Positions 33,009-42,427 of a stretch of DNA of 64,000 nt are shown here, in pieces. Made by a program: the position numbers and the translations under genes. How positions within the stretch are numbered: position 1 is the first letter of the stretch; every line of letters begins with the position of its first letter. The stretch spans positions 1 to 64,000 of the forward strand of contig JAIMAY010000011.1 of NCBI GenBank assembly GCA_023511725.1, in the 5' to 3' direction. A model generated the notes under the pieces. That model did not search any database and had not been told where the DNA came from. It saw nothing but the letters and a program-made list of their open reading frames with translations. This DNA is from Alicyclobacillus sp. Lineage in GTDB: Bacteria; Bacillota; Bacilli; Alicyclobacillales; Alicyclobacillaceae.

Positions 33009-34280
33009 CTATCCTTTCTTGGCAGCGTGTCGCTGTGCCTTCGCCAACAGTGCGTCCCGCTCGTTGGGCAGCCGTCCCATCAGGACCTCCTCCGCCAACT
33101 GGTTCAGCACCCTGCCAATCTCGGGACCCTGAATCTCTTTCGGGAGTTCATCTCCGCGCAGCGCCAGGTCACGCAGCGACCAGAGGGGTTGGCGCAGGGC
33201 GGCGCGGCGCGCTCGCCGCCACAGCGGCAGCGAGCGCTGACCGGCAATCGCATCCAGCAGACAGGACGCCATCTCGACGGGGCGGCGGCCATTGGCCCAG
33301 AACCACCTTGTCCAACTCTCTTGGTCATCCGCTGACCGGCCGGACATCGCGCACGCGGCCTGCGCCACCTGAGTGGCCAACCGCACTGTGGTTCTGGGCC
33401 ATGCAAGCAGTTGCCCCGCGCGGCGAACATCGCGGGCCGCCTGTCCAGCCCCGACACTCCATGCGCACAGTGCCAGTGCCGCGCGTTCGTCAGGGTCGCG
33501 CCACAGGCAGCGCATCCGTTGCCAGGCCGGACAAGGGCGACCGTGGGTGAAGGCGGATCGCCAACCAGGGAGGGGATGGGGCCAGAGGTCGAGCCAGGGT
33601 CCATCCGCCAACAGTCGGCTGATCCGCTCCCAGTCACTTTGGGCGATACGCAGCCACTCCTGGCCCACGCGTTCCAGGGCGACATGCCGGAGGACGGCCG
33701 CCAGCGCTTGCATGGCGGCTAGGGTCCGCGGCTCGAGGTCAAAGCCCAGCTGTGCGACAAACCGCAACGCGCGCAGAATGCGCAAGCCGTCCTCACGGAA
33801 TCGTTCCGCCGGGTCCCCCACGGTTCGGATCAGCCCGTGGGCGAGGTCGGCGCGGCCACCGAAGGGGTCCGTCAGCCTGCCTCGCATGTCCAGCGCCATC
33901 GCGTTGATGGTGAAGTCCCGCCGGGCCAAATCCTCCTCGAGTCGATCCGTAAACCGTATCGCATCCGGGCGGCGATGATCTGAGTAACCGATGTCCACCC
34001 GGTAGGTCGTGACCTCCACCCAGCAGTCGCCGGCCTTGACGCTGACCGTACCGTGCTTCAATCCTGTTGCCAACGTTTTGTCGAACAGCGCCATGACCCG
34101 CTCCGGCCTGGCGTCCGTGGCAATGTCGAAGTCGTGCACCGGCGCGCCGCGCAGTAGGTCGCGCACGCAGCCCCCGACGAGGTGGGCGCGGTGTCCATGC
34201 TGTTCCAATCGCCGCAGGACGTTCAGAACCGGTTCGGGCACACGTCCGGTCACATCCAGGATGGGGCTGTCATCCGCCAA
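33009..34280 (-). CDS. cca: CCA tRNA nucleotidyltransferase
   Basis: It adds or repairs the 3' CCA of tRNAs. The 423-residue class II enzyme has HLVGGCVRDLLRGAPVHDFDIATDA (GG and DxD catalytic motifs). RRDFTINAMALDMRGRLTDPFGG and the ERFREDGLRILRALRFVAQLGF motif follow, then helical body and tail domains. No HD phosphohydrolase domain was recognised. TTG start overlapping the end of bshA by 11 nt. The bshA-cca-birA order matches Bacillus. Confidence 0.94.
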   Translation of the reverse strand: MADDSPILDVTGRVPEPVLNVLRRLEQHGHRAHLVGGCVRDLLRGAPVHDFDIATDARPERVMALFDKTLATGLKHGTVSVKAGDCWVEVTTYRVDIGYSDHRRPDAIRFTDRLEEDLARRDFTINAMALDMRGRLTDPFGGRADLAHGLIRTVGDPAERFREDGLRILRALRFVAQLGFDLEPRTLAAMQALAAVLRHVALERVGQEWLRIAQSDWERISRLLADGPWLDLWPHPLPGWRSAFTHGRPCPAWQRMRCLWRDPDERAALALCAWSVGAGQAARDVRRAGQLLAWPRTTVRLATQVAQAACAMSGRSADDQESWTRWFWANGRRPVEMASCLLDAIAGQRSLPLWRRARRAALRQPLWSLRDLALRGDELPKEIQGPEIGRVLNQLAEEVLMGRLPNERDALLAKAQRHAAKKG

Positions 34281-35409
34281 GCGCCGTCACCTCGGCCACC
34301 GCCTGTTCGTAGACGCGCTCGTACTCGGCCACCTTATCCTCCACGTGGAACTGCAGCACGGCTCGCTCCCGCGCCGCCTCGGACATGCGGCGGTACAGCG
34401 CTTCGTCCGTGAGCAGGCGCACCGCTGCATCGGCCATCTGCGTCGTTGCGCCGACGTCCGCCAAGAACCCTGTCACACCGTCTTCCACGACCTCGGGGAT
34501 TCCTCCCGCTCGCGAGGCGATCACGGGCACACCCGAGGCCATCGCCTCCAACGCGACGAGACCGAAGCTTTCGCGCTCCGACGGTAGGAGAAACAGGTCT
34601 GCCGCCGCCATCAATTCGGCGACCTCGTCCTGTTTTCCGAGGAACAGCACCTGATCAGCAAGGCCCATCTCCATCGCCAGCCGGCGCGCGCGCGGCCATT
34701 CCGGACCTTCACCCACCATCAACAACTTGGCCGGCAGGTGATTCGCCACCTCGCGAAAGACGTCGAGCACATCCGGGATGCGCTTCACCGCGCGAAAGTT
34801 GGACGCATGGATTAAAAGCCGTTCATGACCTTCCACGAAGCAGCGGCGAACATGATCGTGCGTGCGGGGGCGGAACACCTCCGGATCCACGAAGTTGTGG
34901 ATCACCGTGACCGGGCGGCGCAGGGGGAACAACTCCCGCGTCTGAGCGGCCAGGTGGTGGCTGACGGCCGTGATGACATGGCTGCGCTCGAGCCCAAGCC
35001 GGATCACGCCGTACAGCGATCTGTCCTCCGCAAGCACCGTCACATCCGTGCCGTGCAGTGTCGTCACCACCGGGATTCGGCGGGGAGCCAGCAGTTCGTT
35101 GGCCAGCAGGGCGCAGATGGCGAAGGGCAGGGCATAGTGGACGTGCAGTACATCCAGCCCGTACTGTTGCGTGATGTCGGCCATCAGCGCGGCCAGCGCG
35201 AGATCATGCGGCGGCGTACGGAACACCGGGTAGGTCGGCGTCTGAAGCTCATGGACGTAGAGATTGCGGTAGAAGCTGCCCAGACGGAAGGGTACGTCGG
35301 TGACGATGAAGTGCACCTCATGCCCGCGCCGGGCCAGCGCCTTCCCGAGTTCGGTGGCGACGGCGCCGGAACCGCCCAGCGTCGGATAGCAACTGATCCC
35401 TATCTTCAT
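34270..35409 (-). CDS. bshA: N-acetyl-alpha-D-glucosaminyl L-malate synthase (bacillithiol step 1)
   Basis: A GT4 glycosyltransferase that joins GlcNAc from UDP-GlcNAc to L-malate, starting bacillithiol synthesis. The 379-residue protein begins [22 protein letters not shown], the BshA hallmark. It contains [19 protein letters not shown] and the donor-site [17 protein letters not shown], with [32 protein letters not shown] at 35409 overlaps the mgsA stop by 4 nt. No bshB is visible between mgsA and bshA, where Bacillus carries bshB1. Confidence 0.95.
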   Translation of the reverse strand: MKIGISCYPTLGGSGAVATELGKALARRGHEVHFIVTDVPFRLGSFYRNLYVHELQTPTYPVFRTPPHDLALAALMADITQQYGLDVLHVHYALPFAICALLANELLAPRRIPVVTTLHGTDVTVLAEDRSLYGVIRLGLERSHVITAVSHHLAAQTRELFPLRRPVTVIHNFVDPEVFRPRTHDHVRRCFVEGHERLLIHASNFRAVKRIPDVLDVFREVANHLPAKLLMVGEGPEWPRARRLAMEMGLADQVLFLGKQDEVAELMAAADLFLLPSERESFGLVALEAMASGVPVIASRAGGIPEVVEDGVTGFLADVGATTQMADAAVRLLTDEALYRRMSEAARERAVLQFHVEDKVAEYERVYEQAVAEVTALGG

Positions 35410-35816
35410 CGATCGAGCCCGCCATGCACTGTGGTTCGCCAATTGAAGTCCCCGCGCTCCAATGCCCGAATCAGCCCTTCCGCCGTCGCCAGGTTCGTTG
35501 CCACGGGCACATTGTGCACATCACACAGGCGCAGCAGCGCGCTGATGTCGGGTTCGTGAGGCTGCGGTGTAAGCGGATCACGAAGAAAGATCACCAAGTC
35601 CATCTGGTCTTCCGCAATCTTGGCGCCAATCTGCTGGTCGCCGCCGTAGGGCCCAGATTGCACCCGATGGACGGTGAGCCCGGTGGCGTCCTGGATGCGC
35701 AGACCGGTCGTGCCTGTGGCATACAGTTTGTGCTGCGCGAAGATGTGGCGGTAGGCAATGACGAAATCCACCAAGGCATCCTTCTGCCTGTCATGGGCTA
35801 TCAGGGCAATGTTCAT
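35406..35816 (-). CDS. mgsA: Methylglyoxal synthase
   Basis: It converts dihydroxyacetone phosphate to methylglyoxal and phosphate, a glycolytic overflow route. At 136 residues it has [31 protein letters not shown], the catalytic Asp in [15 protein letters not shown], and [15 protein letters not shown]. These are all conserved family blocks. It lies between dapB and bshA. Methylglyoxal is detoxified with bacillithiol, so the pairing is functional as well as syntenic. Confidence 0.95.
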   Translation of the reverse strand: MNIALIAHDRQKDALVDFVIAYRHIFAQHKLYATGTTGLRIQDATGLTVHRVQSGPYGGDQQIGAKIAEDQMDLVIFLRDPLTPQPHEPDISALLRLCDVHNVPVATNLATAEGLIRALERGDFNWRTTVHGGLDR

Positions 35817-35850
35817 ATCGGTATGTCTCCCCTATACTCGGATCCACGTC

Positions 35851-36654
35851 TCACCACAACAGGTGCTCCAGTCCGTACACCAAGCCTTGAAGGGACATCA
35901 CGCGTTCACAGGCCAGCAGGACACCAGGCATGAAGCTCGTGCGATGCAGGGAGTCGTGGCGGATGGTCAGGACCTCGCCCGTACCCCCGAAGATGACCTC
36001 TTGGTGCGCCACCAACCCAGGCAAGCGGACGCTGTGGATGCGCACCCCGTGTTCCGCCAAACCGCGCGCGGGCGAGTCGGTCTGCTCCGTGTGTTCCAGC
36101 ATGCTGGTCGCGGCTTGCGCTGCCGCATCGGCGCGTGCAGATGCGATGGTCTGGGCCGTCCTCCGAGCCGTTCCCGAGGGTGCATCCCGTTTCCCATCGT
36201 GGTGCAATTCGATGATCTCAACCTGCGGGTAAAACCGCGCGGCCTCGGCCGCAAACCGCATCATCAGCAGTGCGCCCAGCGCGAAGTTGGGGGCGGCAAC
36301 CCCGCCGAGCCCCGCGTCCCGGAGGGCGGCGTCCCAACGGGTCACATCCTCCAGGGTGTAGCCCGTGGCACCAATCACCGGCCGCACGCCGGCTGCGATG
36401 GCCGCATCCACGTGGCGCACGACGCTGCGTGCGTCCGTGAAATCGAGCCATACATCCGGCTTGACGCGTTCCATCAACGTGTGCGGATCTGTCTCCGCCA
36501 CCACACCCGCGTCCGGCTGCGAGGAGGGCGTCCGAAAGAGAACGCCGACCACATCAAACCGCTCATCGCCGCGCAGTGCACGCACCGCCTCGCTGCCCAT
36601 CTTCCCGTGTGCACCCGCCACGACCACACGGATCTTCTTGCCTAATTCCGTCAC
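35851..36654 (-). CDS. dapB: 4-hydroxy-tetrahydrodipicolinate reductase
   Basis: An NAD(P)H-dependent step of lysine, diaminopimelate and dipicolinate synthesis. At 267 residues it has the nucleotide-binding VVAGAHGKMGSEAV motif. It also has the substrate and catalytic signature ELHHDGKRDAPSGTA and the NFALGALLMMRFAAEAA stretch. GTG start overlapping the ypjD-like stop by 4 nt. Confidence 0.95.
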   Translation of the reverse strand: MTELGKKIRVVVAGAHGKMGSEAVRALRGDERFDVVGVLFRTPSSQPDAGVVAETDPHTLMERVKPDVWLDFTDARSVVRHVDAAIAAGVRPVIGATGYTLEDVTRWDAALRDAGLGGVAAPNFALGALLMMRFAAEAARFYPQVEIIELHHDGKRDAPSGTARRTAQTIASARADAAAQAATSMLEHTEQTDSPARGLAEHGVRIHSVRLPGLVAHQEVIFGGTGEVLTIRHDSLHRTSFMPGVLLACERVMSLQGLVYGLEHLLW

Positions 36655-37013
36655 GATTCCACCTCCCCCGGCCCTCGGCCTGACGATGTGATGCGCGTCC
36701 AGCGATGCTTATCACGGGTTTCGAACTTGTCCATCACCGCGTTGAACGCTTGCTCCAGGTCAATGTTGAGCCGGTTCGCCAAGCATGTGATGACGAACAA
36801 CAGGTCACCGAGTTCCATCGCGATACTGCCCTCGGGCTCGTCCGGCTTTTTCCGCTTCTCGCCGAACTCGTGGTTCACTTCCCTGGCCAGTTCACCAAGT
36901 TCCTCCGTCAAACGAACGACGAGGCTCATGGGCGGGAAGTAACCTTCTCTGAACTGCGAGATATACGCGTCCACGCGTTGCTGCATCTGCCGCAGCGTCA
37001 GATCATCCGGCAT
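36651..37013 (-). CDS. MazG-like nucleotide pyrophosphohydrolase (YpjD type)
   Basis: A 120-residue all-helical NTP pyrophosphohydrolase. The metal-binding acidic motif is in RLTEELGELAREVNHEF, and the partner Glu/Asp are in GSIAMELGDLLFVITCLANRL. It is likely to remove non-canonical or excess nucleotides. ATG at 37013 has AGGCGG upstream. A TATAAT word (37046-37051, minus strand) suggests that this gene starts the ypjD-dapB-mgsA-bshA-cca-birA transcript, the same order as Bacillus. Confidence 0.88.
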   Translation of the reverse strand: MPDDLTLRQMQQRVDAYISQFREGYFPPMSLVVRLTEELGELAREVNHEFGEKRKKPDEPEGSIAMELGDLLFVITCLANRLNIDLEQAFNAVMDKFETRDKHRWTRITSSGRGPGEVES

Positions 37014-37150
37014 CACTTGGGCCGCCTTTCCGCGAAGTCGTTTCTATTATAGCGGACAGGCTACCGCAAACATAAACGGACGACCATCCCAGTATGATGT
37101 ATTGTCCCGCGGACAGGCGATTCCGGGAACAGAAAGGGAGTGGCATGTGA

Positions 37151-38419
37151 TTGAGTGAGGTGCGCAGATCCAGGTGGTCCACCCTGTTGCTCGCCGCCAT
37201 GGTGGTCATCTTCACCATCGCGCTGGTGGTGTATCCGGAAGAGGGATTTCAGGCCGGGGTCGCCGGACTTAAGGTATTTCTCGATGTGGTCTTCCCCTCC
37301 CTGCTTCCGTTCTTCATCCTTTCCGAACTCATGCTGGGGTTTGGCGTGGTTCACGGGCTCGGGGTGCTCCTGGAACCATTGATGAAACCGTTGTTCAGCG
37401 TGCCGGGGTGCGGCGCATTCGCCCTCTCCATGGGGCTGGCGGCCGGTTATCCCATGGACGCCGTGATCACGGCCAGGTTTCGTGAGACGGGGATGTGCAC
37501 GCGCATCGAGGGCGAGCGGCTTCTGGCGTTTACCAACACGGCCGATCCGTTGTTCATGTTCGGGGCCGTTGCCGTCGGCATGTTCGAGTCGCCGGAGCTC
37601 GGGGTGCTGTTGGCCGTGGCGCACTATCTGTCCGCCTTCCTCGTCGGTGTGTCCTTCAAGCTCTGGGGACGGCGCCAGGAGGCGGGAACGCGGCGCAATG
37701 AACCCGCACCTGCCGTGCGCGGGATTTTTCGGAGAGCCTATCGCGAGATGATGAAGGCACGGCGGGAGGATGGGCGCACGTTTGGGCGCCTCTTGCATGA
37801 CGCCGTCACGGAATCCATCAACACCCTGCTGATGATCTGTGGGTTCATCATGTTTTTTGCAGTGCTGATCGAGATCCTGCGCGTTTCGGGGATCATCCGC
37901 GTCTTGGGCTGGCCCATCGCGCTCATCTACCACGTCTTCGGGATTCATCAGACGTTGGTCAATCCGACGCTCGCTGGCCTGCTTGAAATTGACATCGGCA
38001 CCGCGCAGACGGCGGCCGCGGTGGCACCGCTGCTGCAGAAGGTCGCCCTGGCCAGCGCCATCATCGCCTGGAGCGGATTGGCCGTTCACGCTCAGGTCGC
38101 TTCCGTGCTGACGCAGACGGACATTCGGATGTCGCCCTATTTTCTGGCCCGTTTCCTGCACGCGGTTCTTGCGGCCTTCTTCACCGTGGTGTTCTGGGGG
38201 CTTGGACTGGGTCGGCCCGTCGCACAGACGCTGGCCGCGGTGGCTCCCGCCTGGGCGGCATGGGCACAGGGCACGGGGCCGGTGCCGTGGTGGCTGATGC
38301 TGACATCCTCCATGCGCACGTGGATTTGGCTGGTGGTCGCGTTGGTCGCCGTGTCGTTGGTGTTCGCACTGGTGCGCCGCATTGGGTCCTCGCTACGCTA
38401 TGCACGTGCTCGCACCTGA
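37151..38419 (+). CDS. ylbJ: Sporulation integral membrane protein YlbJ
   Basis: A 422-residue multi-spanning protein (about 8 hydrophobic segments) with two Gate/nucleoside-recognition-type halves. Motifs include FPSLLPFFILSELMLGFGVVHGLG and LAAGYPMDAVITARFRETG. YlbJ is made in the mother cell under sigma-E and is needed for spore cortex formation. TTG start with GGGAG upstream. It is monocistronic, closed by the bidirectional terminator at 38434. No sigma-E promoter was confidently placed. Confidence 0.9.
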   Translation: MSEVRRSRWSTLLLAAMVVIFTIALVVYPEEGFQAGVAGLKVFLDVVFPSLLPFFILSELMLGFGVVHGLGVLLEPLMKPLFSVPGCGAFALSMGLAAGYPMDAVITARFRETGMCTRIEGERLLAFTNTADPLFMFGAVAVGMFESPELGVLLAVAHYLSAFLVGVSFKLWGRRQEAGTRRNEPAPAVRGIFRRAYREMMKARREDGRTFGRLLHDAVTESINTLLMICGFIMFFAVLIEILRVSGIIRVLGWPIALIYHVFGIHQTLVNPTLAGLLEIDIGTAQTAAAVAPLLQKVALASAIIAWSGLAVHAQVASVLTQTDIRMSPYFLARFLHAVLAAFFTVVFWGLGLGRPVAQTLAAVAPAWAAWAQGTGPVPWWLMLTSSMRTWIWLVVALVAVSLVFALVRRIGSSLRYARART

Positions 38420-38433
38420 GACGCGCATCGACC

Positions 38434-38476
38434 ACAAAGCCCCGCACCTCCTTCCATGGGGGATGCGGGGCTTTGT
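38434..38476. terminator. Bidirectional rho-independent terminator
   Basis: ACAAAGCCCCGCA (38434-38446) pairs with TGCGGGGCTTTGT (38464-38476), a 13-bp stem. It lies between ylbJ and the convergent uppP. Confidence 0.88.
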
Positions 38477-38529
38477 CATGTGGATATCGCACGTAGCAGC
38501 TCAGTGGAGTCGACTGTGACGAGGCCATC

Positions 38530-39336
38530 TCAGCCCCACAGCGGTGGGAACCACTGATGCCAGAAGATCTGATCTGCGAAGACGATGGCCGCCAGCGCCC
38601 AGGTATACAACGCAAAGATGCGCATGCGCGCGGTGCGGACCAACCACAGGGTGCCGCGCACGGCCAGATAGCCGGCGACCAATGCGGACAGCATCCCGAT
38701 CCACACCGCGTGACTGGAAAAGTCTGCCCAAAGCGCGGGATGCTCCCACAGTTCCTCAGCTTCGACGAGCGTGGCGCCAAGGATGGCCGGGATCGAAAGC
38801 AGGAAGGAAAAACGCGCGGCACCCTCCCGCGAGAGTCCACGCCACAATCCGCCGGCAATGGTGAGGCCCGAGCGGGAAAGGGCCGGAAGGATGGCTGCGC
38901 CCTGCAAGGCGCCAATCCACAGCGCATCCTTGTAGGACATGCTCCCTTCCGTCTTGGCGCCGGCCTGCACCTGGTCCATCCACCACAGGATGGCACCGGT
39001 CACCACGAACTCAAACCCAACCGTGATGCCGCTGGAGAATAGATTTTCAAAGAGGTCTTCGAACAGCGCTCCGATCAGTGCGGTGGGGACGAGTGCCACT
39101 AGGATGCGTTTGGCTTCTGGGCTGGCGGGATGGCGAATCAGCCAACCCACCTCGTCGCGAAAGGCCCAGATGACAGCGAGCAGGGTGCCCAGGTGCAGGA
39201 AGGTGATGAACCACAGCTGATCACCTGAGATGTGCCAGATCCGCTGCAGCAGGACGAGGTGGCCGGAACTGCTCACCGGCAGGAACTCGGTGATGCCCTG
39301 CACGATGCCAAGGATCATGGCTTGGACAGGGGTCAT
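38530..39336 (-). CDS. uppP: Undecaprenyl-diphosphatase UppP (BacA)
   Basis: A membrane phosphatase that recycles undecaprenyl pyrophosphate, the lipid carrier for cell-wall synthesis. At 268 residues with about 7-8 transmembrane segments it has the two inverted-repeat motifs QGITEFLPVSSSGHLVL (catalytic Glu and Ser) and ALSRSGLTIAGGLWRGL. GGAGGG precedes the ATG. It stands alone, divergent from the ykvI-like gene. Confidence 0.95.
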   Translation of the reverse strand: MTPVQAMILGIVQGITEFLPVSSSGHLVLLQRIWHISGDQLWFITFLHLGTLLAVIWAFRDEVGWLIRHPASPEAKRILVALVPTALIGALFEDLFENLFSSGITVGFEFVVTGAILWWMDQVQAGAKTEGSMSYKDALWIGALQGAAILPALSRSGLTIAGGLWRGLSREGAARFSFLLSIPAILGATLVEAEELWEHPALWADFSSHAVWIGMLSALVAGYLAVRGTLWLVRTARMRIFALYTWALAAIVFADQIFWHQWFPPLWG

Positions 39337-39471
39337 GGTATCCCTCCGATTCTGTTGTCAAGGTACACGGACAAGGTCCGGTTAGTTCATGTATATGGAC
39401 GGGCTCACAGGACATGCCGGTCTGGACATGAAGCGCCACCGTTGTCCATATGGTGAAGTGGAGGGATACGC
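39337..39471. promoter_or_regulatory. Divergent intergenic region between uppP and ykvI-like gene
   Basis: It contains TTGTCA (39356-39361) and a TATATGG word (39392-39398) on the plus strand and must carry two promoters. Repeated TGTCC/GGACA words occur (GGACAAGG, GGACGGG, GGACATG). No precise promoter pair is assigned. Confidence 0.35.
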
Positions 39472-40536
39472 GTGTGGCGCGGGTGGAATACCAGTGAAAC
39501 CGTATCGGCATTGGCTGTGGCCTGCACCTATGTGGGCACGGTGGTGGGCGCCGGGTTTGCTTCCGGGCAGGAGATTCAGCAGTTCTTTGGGCGGTTTCAG
39601 GGATTTGGATGGTTGGGGGTGGCTGCCGCCACTGCCCTCTTTGCATGGCTTGGCTACCGCCTGATGTGGTTGGGGTGGTACAGTCGTGCCGCATCGTACC
39701 GGCAGGTGAACGCCATGCTGTTCGGCCCCCGCATCGGTGGCTGGATTGACACAGCACTCAGCGTGATGCTGTTCGGTGTGATTGTCGTGATGCTGGCCGG
39801 CGCCGGCCAGTTGGCGGTGGAGCGATTGGGTTTGCCGTTCTGGGCCGGGGTATGGTGGACCGTGGCGTGCACCTGGCTGGCGTCCGCGTTTGGAATTGCC
39901 GGGGTGCTGCGCGCCAACAGCATCATTGTCCCAGTGATGCTGACGTTTGTCGTGTATGCGGCGTGGGCGACGCTGGGAGGGGCGGGATCGACCGCGGCCA
40001 GCGGCTGGCGCTTCCCCCCACATCCCGGTGCCGCGGTTGGTGCCGCCATATCCTGTCTGCTGTACGTGGCGTACAACCTGGGTTTGGCATCCGGGGTCCT
40101 CATCCCTGTTGGAGCCGCGATGTCGAAGCCGCGCACGCTTCGCGCGGGCGCCGTCGCCGGCGCCTTCATCCTCGGCGTCATGCTGACGCTCATTCTGTGG
40201 ATGCTGCATCGTCACGCGCCGGCAGCCTTGGGCTATGAGGTTCCGATGGGATATGTGGCAGAGCAACTGGGCTCCGTCGGATCCATGCTCTTCACGTTCG
40301 CCTTGTGGGGGGAGATCTTCTCGACACTGGTCGGGAACGTCTTCGCCCTGTGCGCACAGATTCGTGAGTATCTGCGCGTCCCCATGCCGTGGTTGACCGG
40401 CGCACTCCTGTGCCTGGCGCAGGTGTTTTCCTGGTTTGGTTTCGCCAAATTGGTCGCCTATGCGTACACCATCTTCGGCGGTATGGCGCTGGTGTTCCTC
40501 ATGGCCCTGGTCTGGGTGCGCCGCGATTTGTCCTGA
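39472..40536 (+). CDS. YkvI family membrane protein (APC/LeuT-like transporter fold)
   Basis: A 354-residue protein with about ten hydrophobic helices. The start region VACTYVGTVVGAGFASGQEIQQFF is the YkvI hallmark, an unwound first helix as in LeuT-fold transporters. Substrate is unknown. GTG start with GGAGGG 6 nt upstream. The stop lies within the promoter of the next gene, so the two plus-strand membrane genes may be partly independent. Confidence 0.82.
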   Translation: MWRGWNTSETVSALAVACTYVGTVVGAGFASGQEIQQFFGRFQGFGWLGVAAATALFAWLGYRLMWLGWYSRAASYRQVNAMLFGPRIGGWIDTALSVMLFGVIVVMLAGAGQLAVERLGLPFWAGVWWTVACTWLASAFGIAGVLRANSIIVPVMLTFVVYAAWATLGGAGSTAASGWRFPPHPGAAVGAAISCLLYVAYNLGLASGVLIPVGAAMSKPRTLRAGAVAGAFILGVMLTLILWMLHRHAPAALGYEVPMGYVAEQLGSVGSMLFTFALWGEIFSTLVGNVFALCAQIREYLRVPMPWLTGALLCLAQVFSWFGFAKLVAYAYTIFGGMALVFLMALVWVRRDLS

Positions 40537-40556
40537 GCGGATGCCATCGGTATAAT
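40528..40556 (+). promoter_or_regulatory. Sigma-A promoter of the yitT-like gene
   Basis: TTGTCC (40528-40533), exactly 17 nt, then TATAAT (40551-40556). It overlaps the stop codon of the ykvI-like gene and lies about 45 nt before the next start codon. Confidence 0.7.
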
Positions 40557-40601
40557 CAGCTTGCCTGCACGGAGTGTTCGACCTGTCAAGGGGCGTGGCG
40601 C

Positions 40602-41483
40602 ATGCGGCAGATGGTATGGAACTGGGGTCTCATCTTGGTCGGCGCACTGGTGTACGCCGTGGGACTCAATGCCTTCCTGGTGGCAGATCATTTGGCGGAG
40701 GGTGGCTTTGTCGGCATTTCGCTGCTGCTGCTGTACAAACTCGGAATCCCGGTGGGAGCCACCTTTCTTGTACTCAACATCCCTCTTCTCGTCATCGCCT
40801 GGCGTCTGTTTGGCCACGAGTTTGTGGCCAAAACGGCGCTGGGCGTCGCATCCGTCTCCCTGTTCAGCACCCTGACTGCACGCATCCAACTCCCAACGCA
40901 TGATCCGCTGTTGGCCGCGCTGTACGCCGGCGTGGTGACCGGATTCGGCCTTGGACTCATCTTCCGATCCGGAGCCACCACCGGCGGCTCTGACATCATC
41001 GCGCGTCTGGTGCGGCACTTTCGCGGGGTGCACATGGGACGCACACTGTTTGCCATCGACGTCATGGTGATCCTGCTGGTGGCCGTGATCATCGGCAGGG
41101 AGACGGCCATGTATTCGCTGGTGGCGCTGTTCGTGGCCAGCCGTGTGGTTGACTTTGTGATTGAAGGCGCGAGCCGTGCCAAATCGGTGATGGTCATCTC
41201 CGACAGGTACCAGGACATTGCCGACATCATTCACCACAAGCTAGGCCGAGGTACCACGCTCTTCGTCGCGAAAGGCGGTTACACGGGCCGATCCCGCCAC
41301 GTGGTCTATTGCGTTGTTTCTCGCGAAGAGGTACACCGCCTGCAGCAGTGGGTATCCGCGGTGGATCCGCGCGCATTTGTTGTGGTGGGCGATGTGCATG
41401 AGGTGCTGGGTGAGGGGTTCACATTCGATACAGATGACGCGGTGACTTCGCCTCCCGAAGGCGCGACCCGACCCGAGGGATGA
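40602..41483 (+). CDS. YitT family membrane protein (DUF161 and DUF2179)
   Basis: A 293-residue protein with five to six transmembrane helices (GLILVGALVYAVGLNAFLV, then GGFVGISLLLLYKLG). The conserved loop GLIFRSGATTGGSDIIARL is present. A cytosolic C-terminal DUF2179 ferredoxin-like domain follows (ISDRYQDIADIIHHKLGRGTTLFVAKGGYTG and VVYCVVSREEVHRLQQWV). The role of the family is unknown and it is often predicted to be a transporter. ATG at 40602 has AAGGGG 8 nt upstream. Confidence 0.85.
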   Translation: MRQMVWNWGLILVGALVYAVGLNAFLVADHLAEGGFVGISLLLLYKLGIPVGATFLVLNIPLLVIAWRLFGHEFVAKTALGVASVSLFSTLTARIQLPTHDPLLAALYAGVVTGFGLGLIFRSGATTGGSDIIARLVRHFRGVHMGRTLFAIDVMVILLVAVIIGRETAMYSLVALFVASRVVDFVIEGASRAKSVMVISDRYQDIADIIHHKLGRGTTLFVAKGGYTGRSRHVVYCVVSREEVHRLQQWVSAVDPRAFVVVGDVHEVLGEGFTFDTDDAVTSPPEGATRPEG

Positions 41484-41531
41484 TCGCTGACACCGGCGGA
41501 TAGCGCCGTATCCTGTCTTACGCCGAGCGCA

Positions 41532-41567
41532 GCAACGGGCAGGAGCGCTGGCACTCCCACCCGTTGC
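41532..41567. terminator. Hairpin between convergent yitT-like gene and qcrC
   Basis: GCAACGGG (41532-41539) pairs with CCCGTTGC (41560-41567), and a further GGAG/CTCC pair lies inside. There is no marked T-tract. Confidence 0.5.
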
Positions 41568-41598
41568 GGATGCCATGTCAACCCATTTCTTCGTGGTA

Positions 41599-42375
41599 TC
41601 AGGAACCCTTCTGCTGCGCGAGCCACTGAGCGACCTTCTCAACGTCACTTTCGCTCGACAGCCCACCTTTCGGCGGCATTTTCGGCGGGCTCCCTTGCGT
41701 GATGAACGACTTCAGCTTGTTCTCGTCCCAGTACTTGCCGATGGCATAGATGGGCGGTCCGAACCCACCCTCCGCCGACTTGCCGTGGCATCCCGAGCAG
41801 TTCTGCTCAAAAATCTGGTAGCCCGGCATGTCGGTCGCCGTGAGGTGAATCTGAGACGCCGGGATCTTGGGCAGAGACACCAATCCCGCACTCAATTGCC
41901 CCTGACCGCTTGCGGCGGCCACTTCAGCTCTGTGCTGAACCGCCGCTTCGTTGGTGAGCCAGATCACCAGAAATGTGGTGAGCACCATCGCACCGGTGGC
42001 GAGCGGACGCTTGTACGGATGGCGCGTTTTGCTGACGTCGAGCCACGGCGTGAACAACAGCAACAATGTGGCCACGAGCGGCACCAAGACGGTGCCAAAC
42101 ACGATGTACTGGCCCGGATAGTATTTCAGGATCTGATACAGGAACAGGAAGTACCAATCCGGGACAGGGATGAAACTCGTATCATCCGGGTTGGCACGTG
42201 GGCCGAGGTCCACCGGGTTGAACCAGACCCATAGAATGAATGCCAGGAGAAAGACGGCCCCCACAATCCACTCTTTCAAAAGAAAGTTGGGAAGAAAGGG
42301 TTCCGTACCCGGATTCCTCAACTGATGGTGCCGATACCGCGGCGTCCCCGGGATCCGCTCTCCTCCTGCAGCCAC
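41599..42375 (-). CDS. qcrC: Menaquinol:cytochrome c reductase, fused subunit IV/cytochrome c (QcrC)
   Basis: A membrane subunit of the bc complex. The 258-residue protein has an N-terminal part like subunit IV of b6f (PDDTSFIPVPDWYFLFLYQILKY, about 3 transmembrane helices). A C-terminal cytochrome c domain follows with one haem site CSGCH (about residue 200) and likely Met ligand in GSPPKMPPKGG. This fusion is the Bacillus QcrC layout. It follows qcrB by 52 nt and shares its promoter. GTG start chosen because no better start exists before the conserved helices. Confidence 0.92.
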   Translation of the reverse strand: MAAGGERIPGTPRYRHHQLRNPGTEPFLPNFLLKEWIVGAVFLLAFILWVWFNPVDLGPRANPDDTSFIPVPDWYFLFLYQILKYYPGQYIVFGTVLVPLVATLLLLFTPWLDVSKTRHPYKRPLATGAMVLTTFLVIWLTNEAAVQHRAEVAAASGQGQLSAGLVSLPKIPASQIHLTATDMPGYQIFEQNCSGCHGKSAEGGFGPPIYAIGKYWDENKLKSFITQGSPPKMPPKGGLSSESDVEKVAQWLAQQKGS

Positions 42376-42427
42376 GCTCCATTCAACCTCCCCTCATCGG
42401 ACACAAGCCTCGTGCGTGCCGCCGGAA

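Noticed and set aside
37061-38161. Minus-strand open frame of 366 codons
   Set aside because: Antisense to ylbJ, whose membrane helices and motifs are clear; the antisense frame is His/Gln/Glu-rich without a domain.
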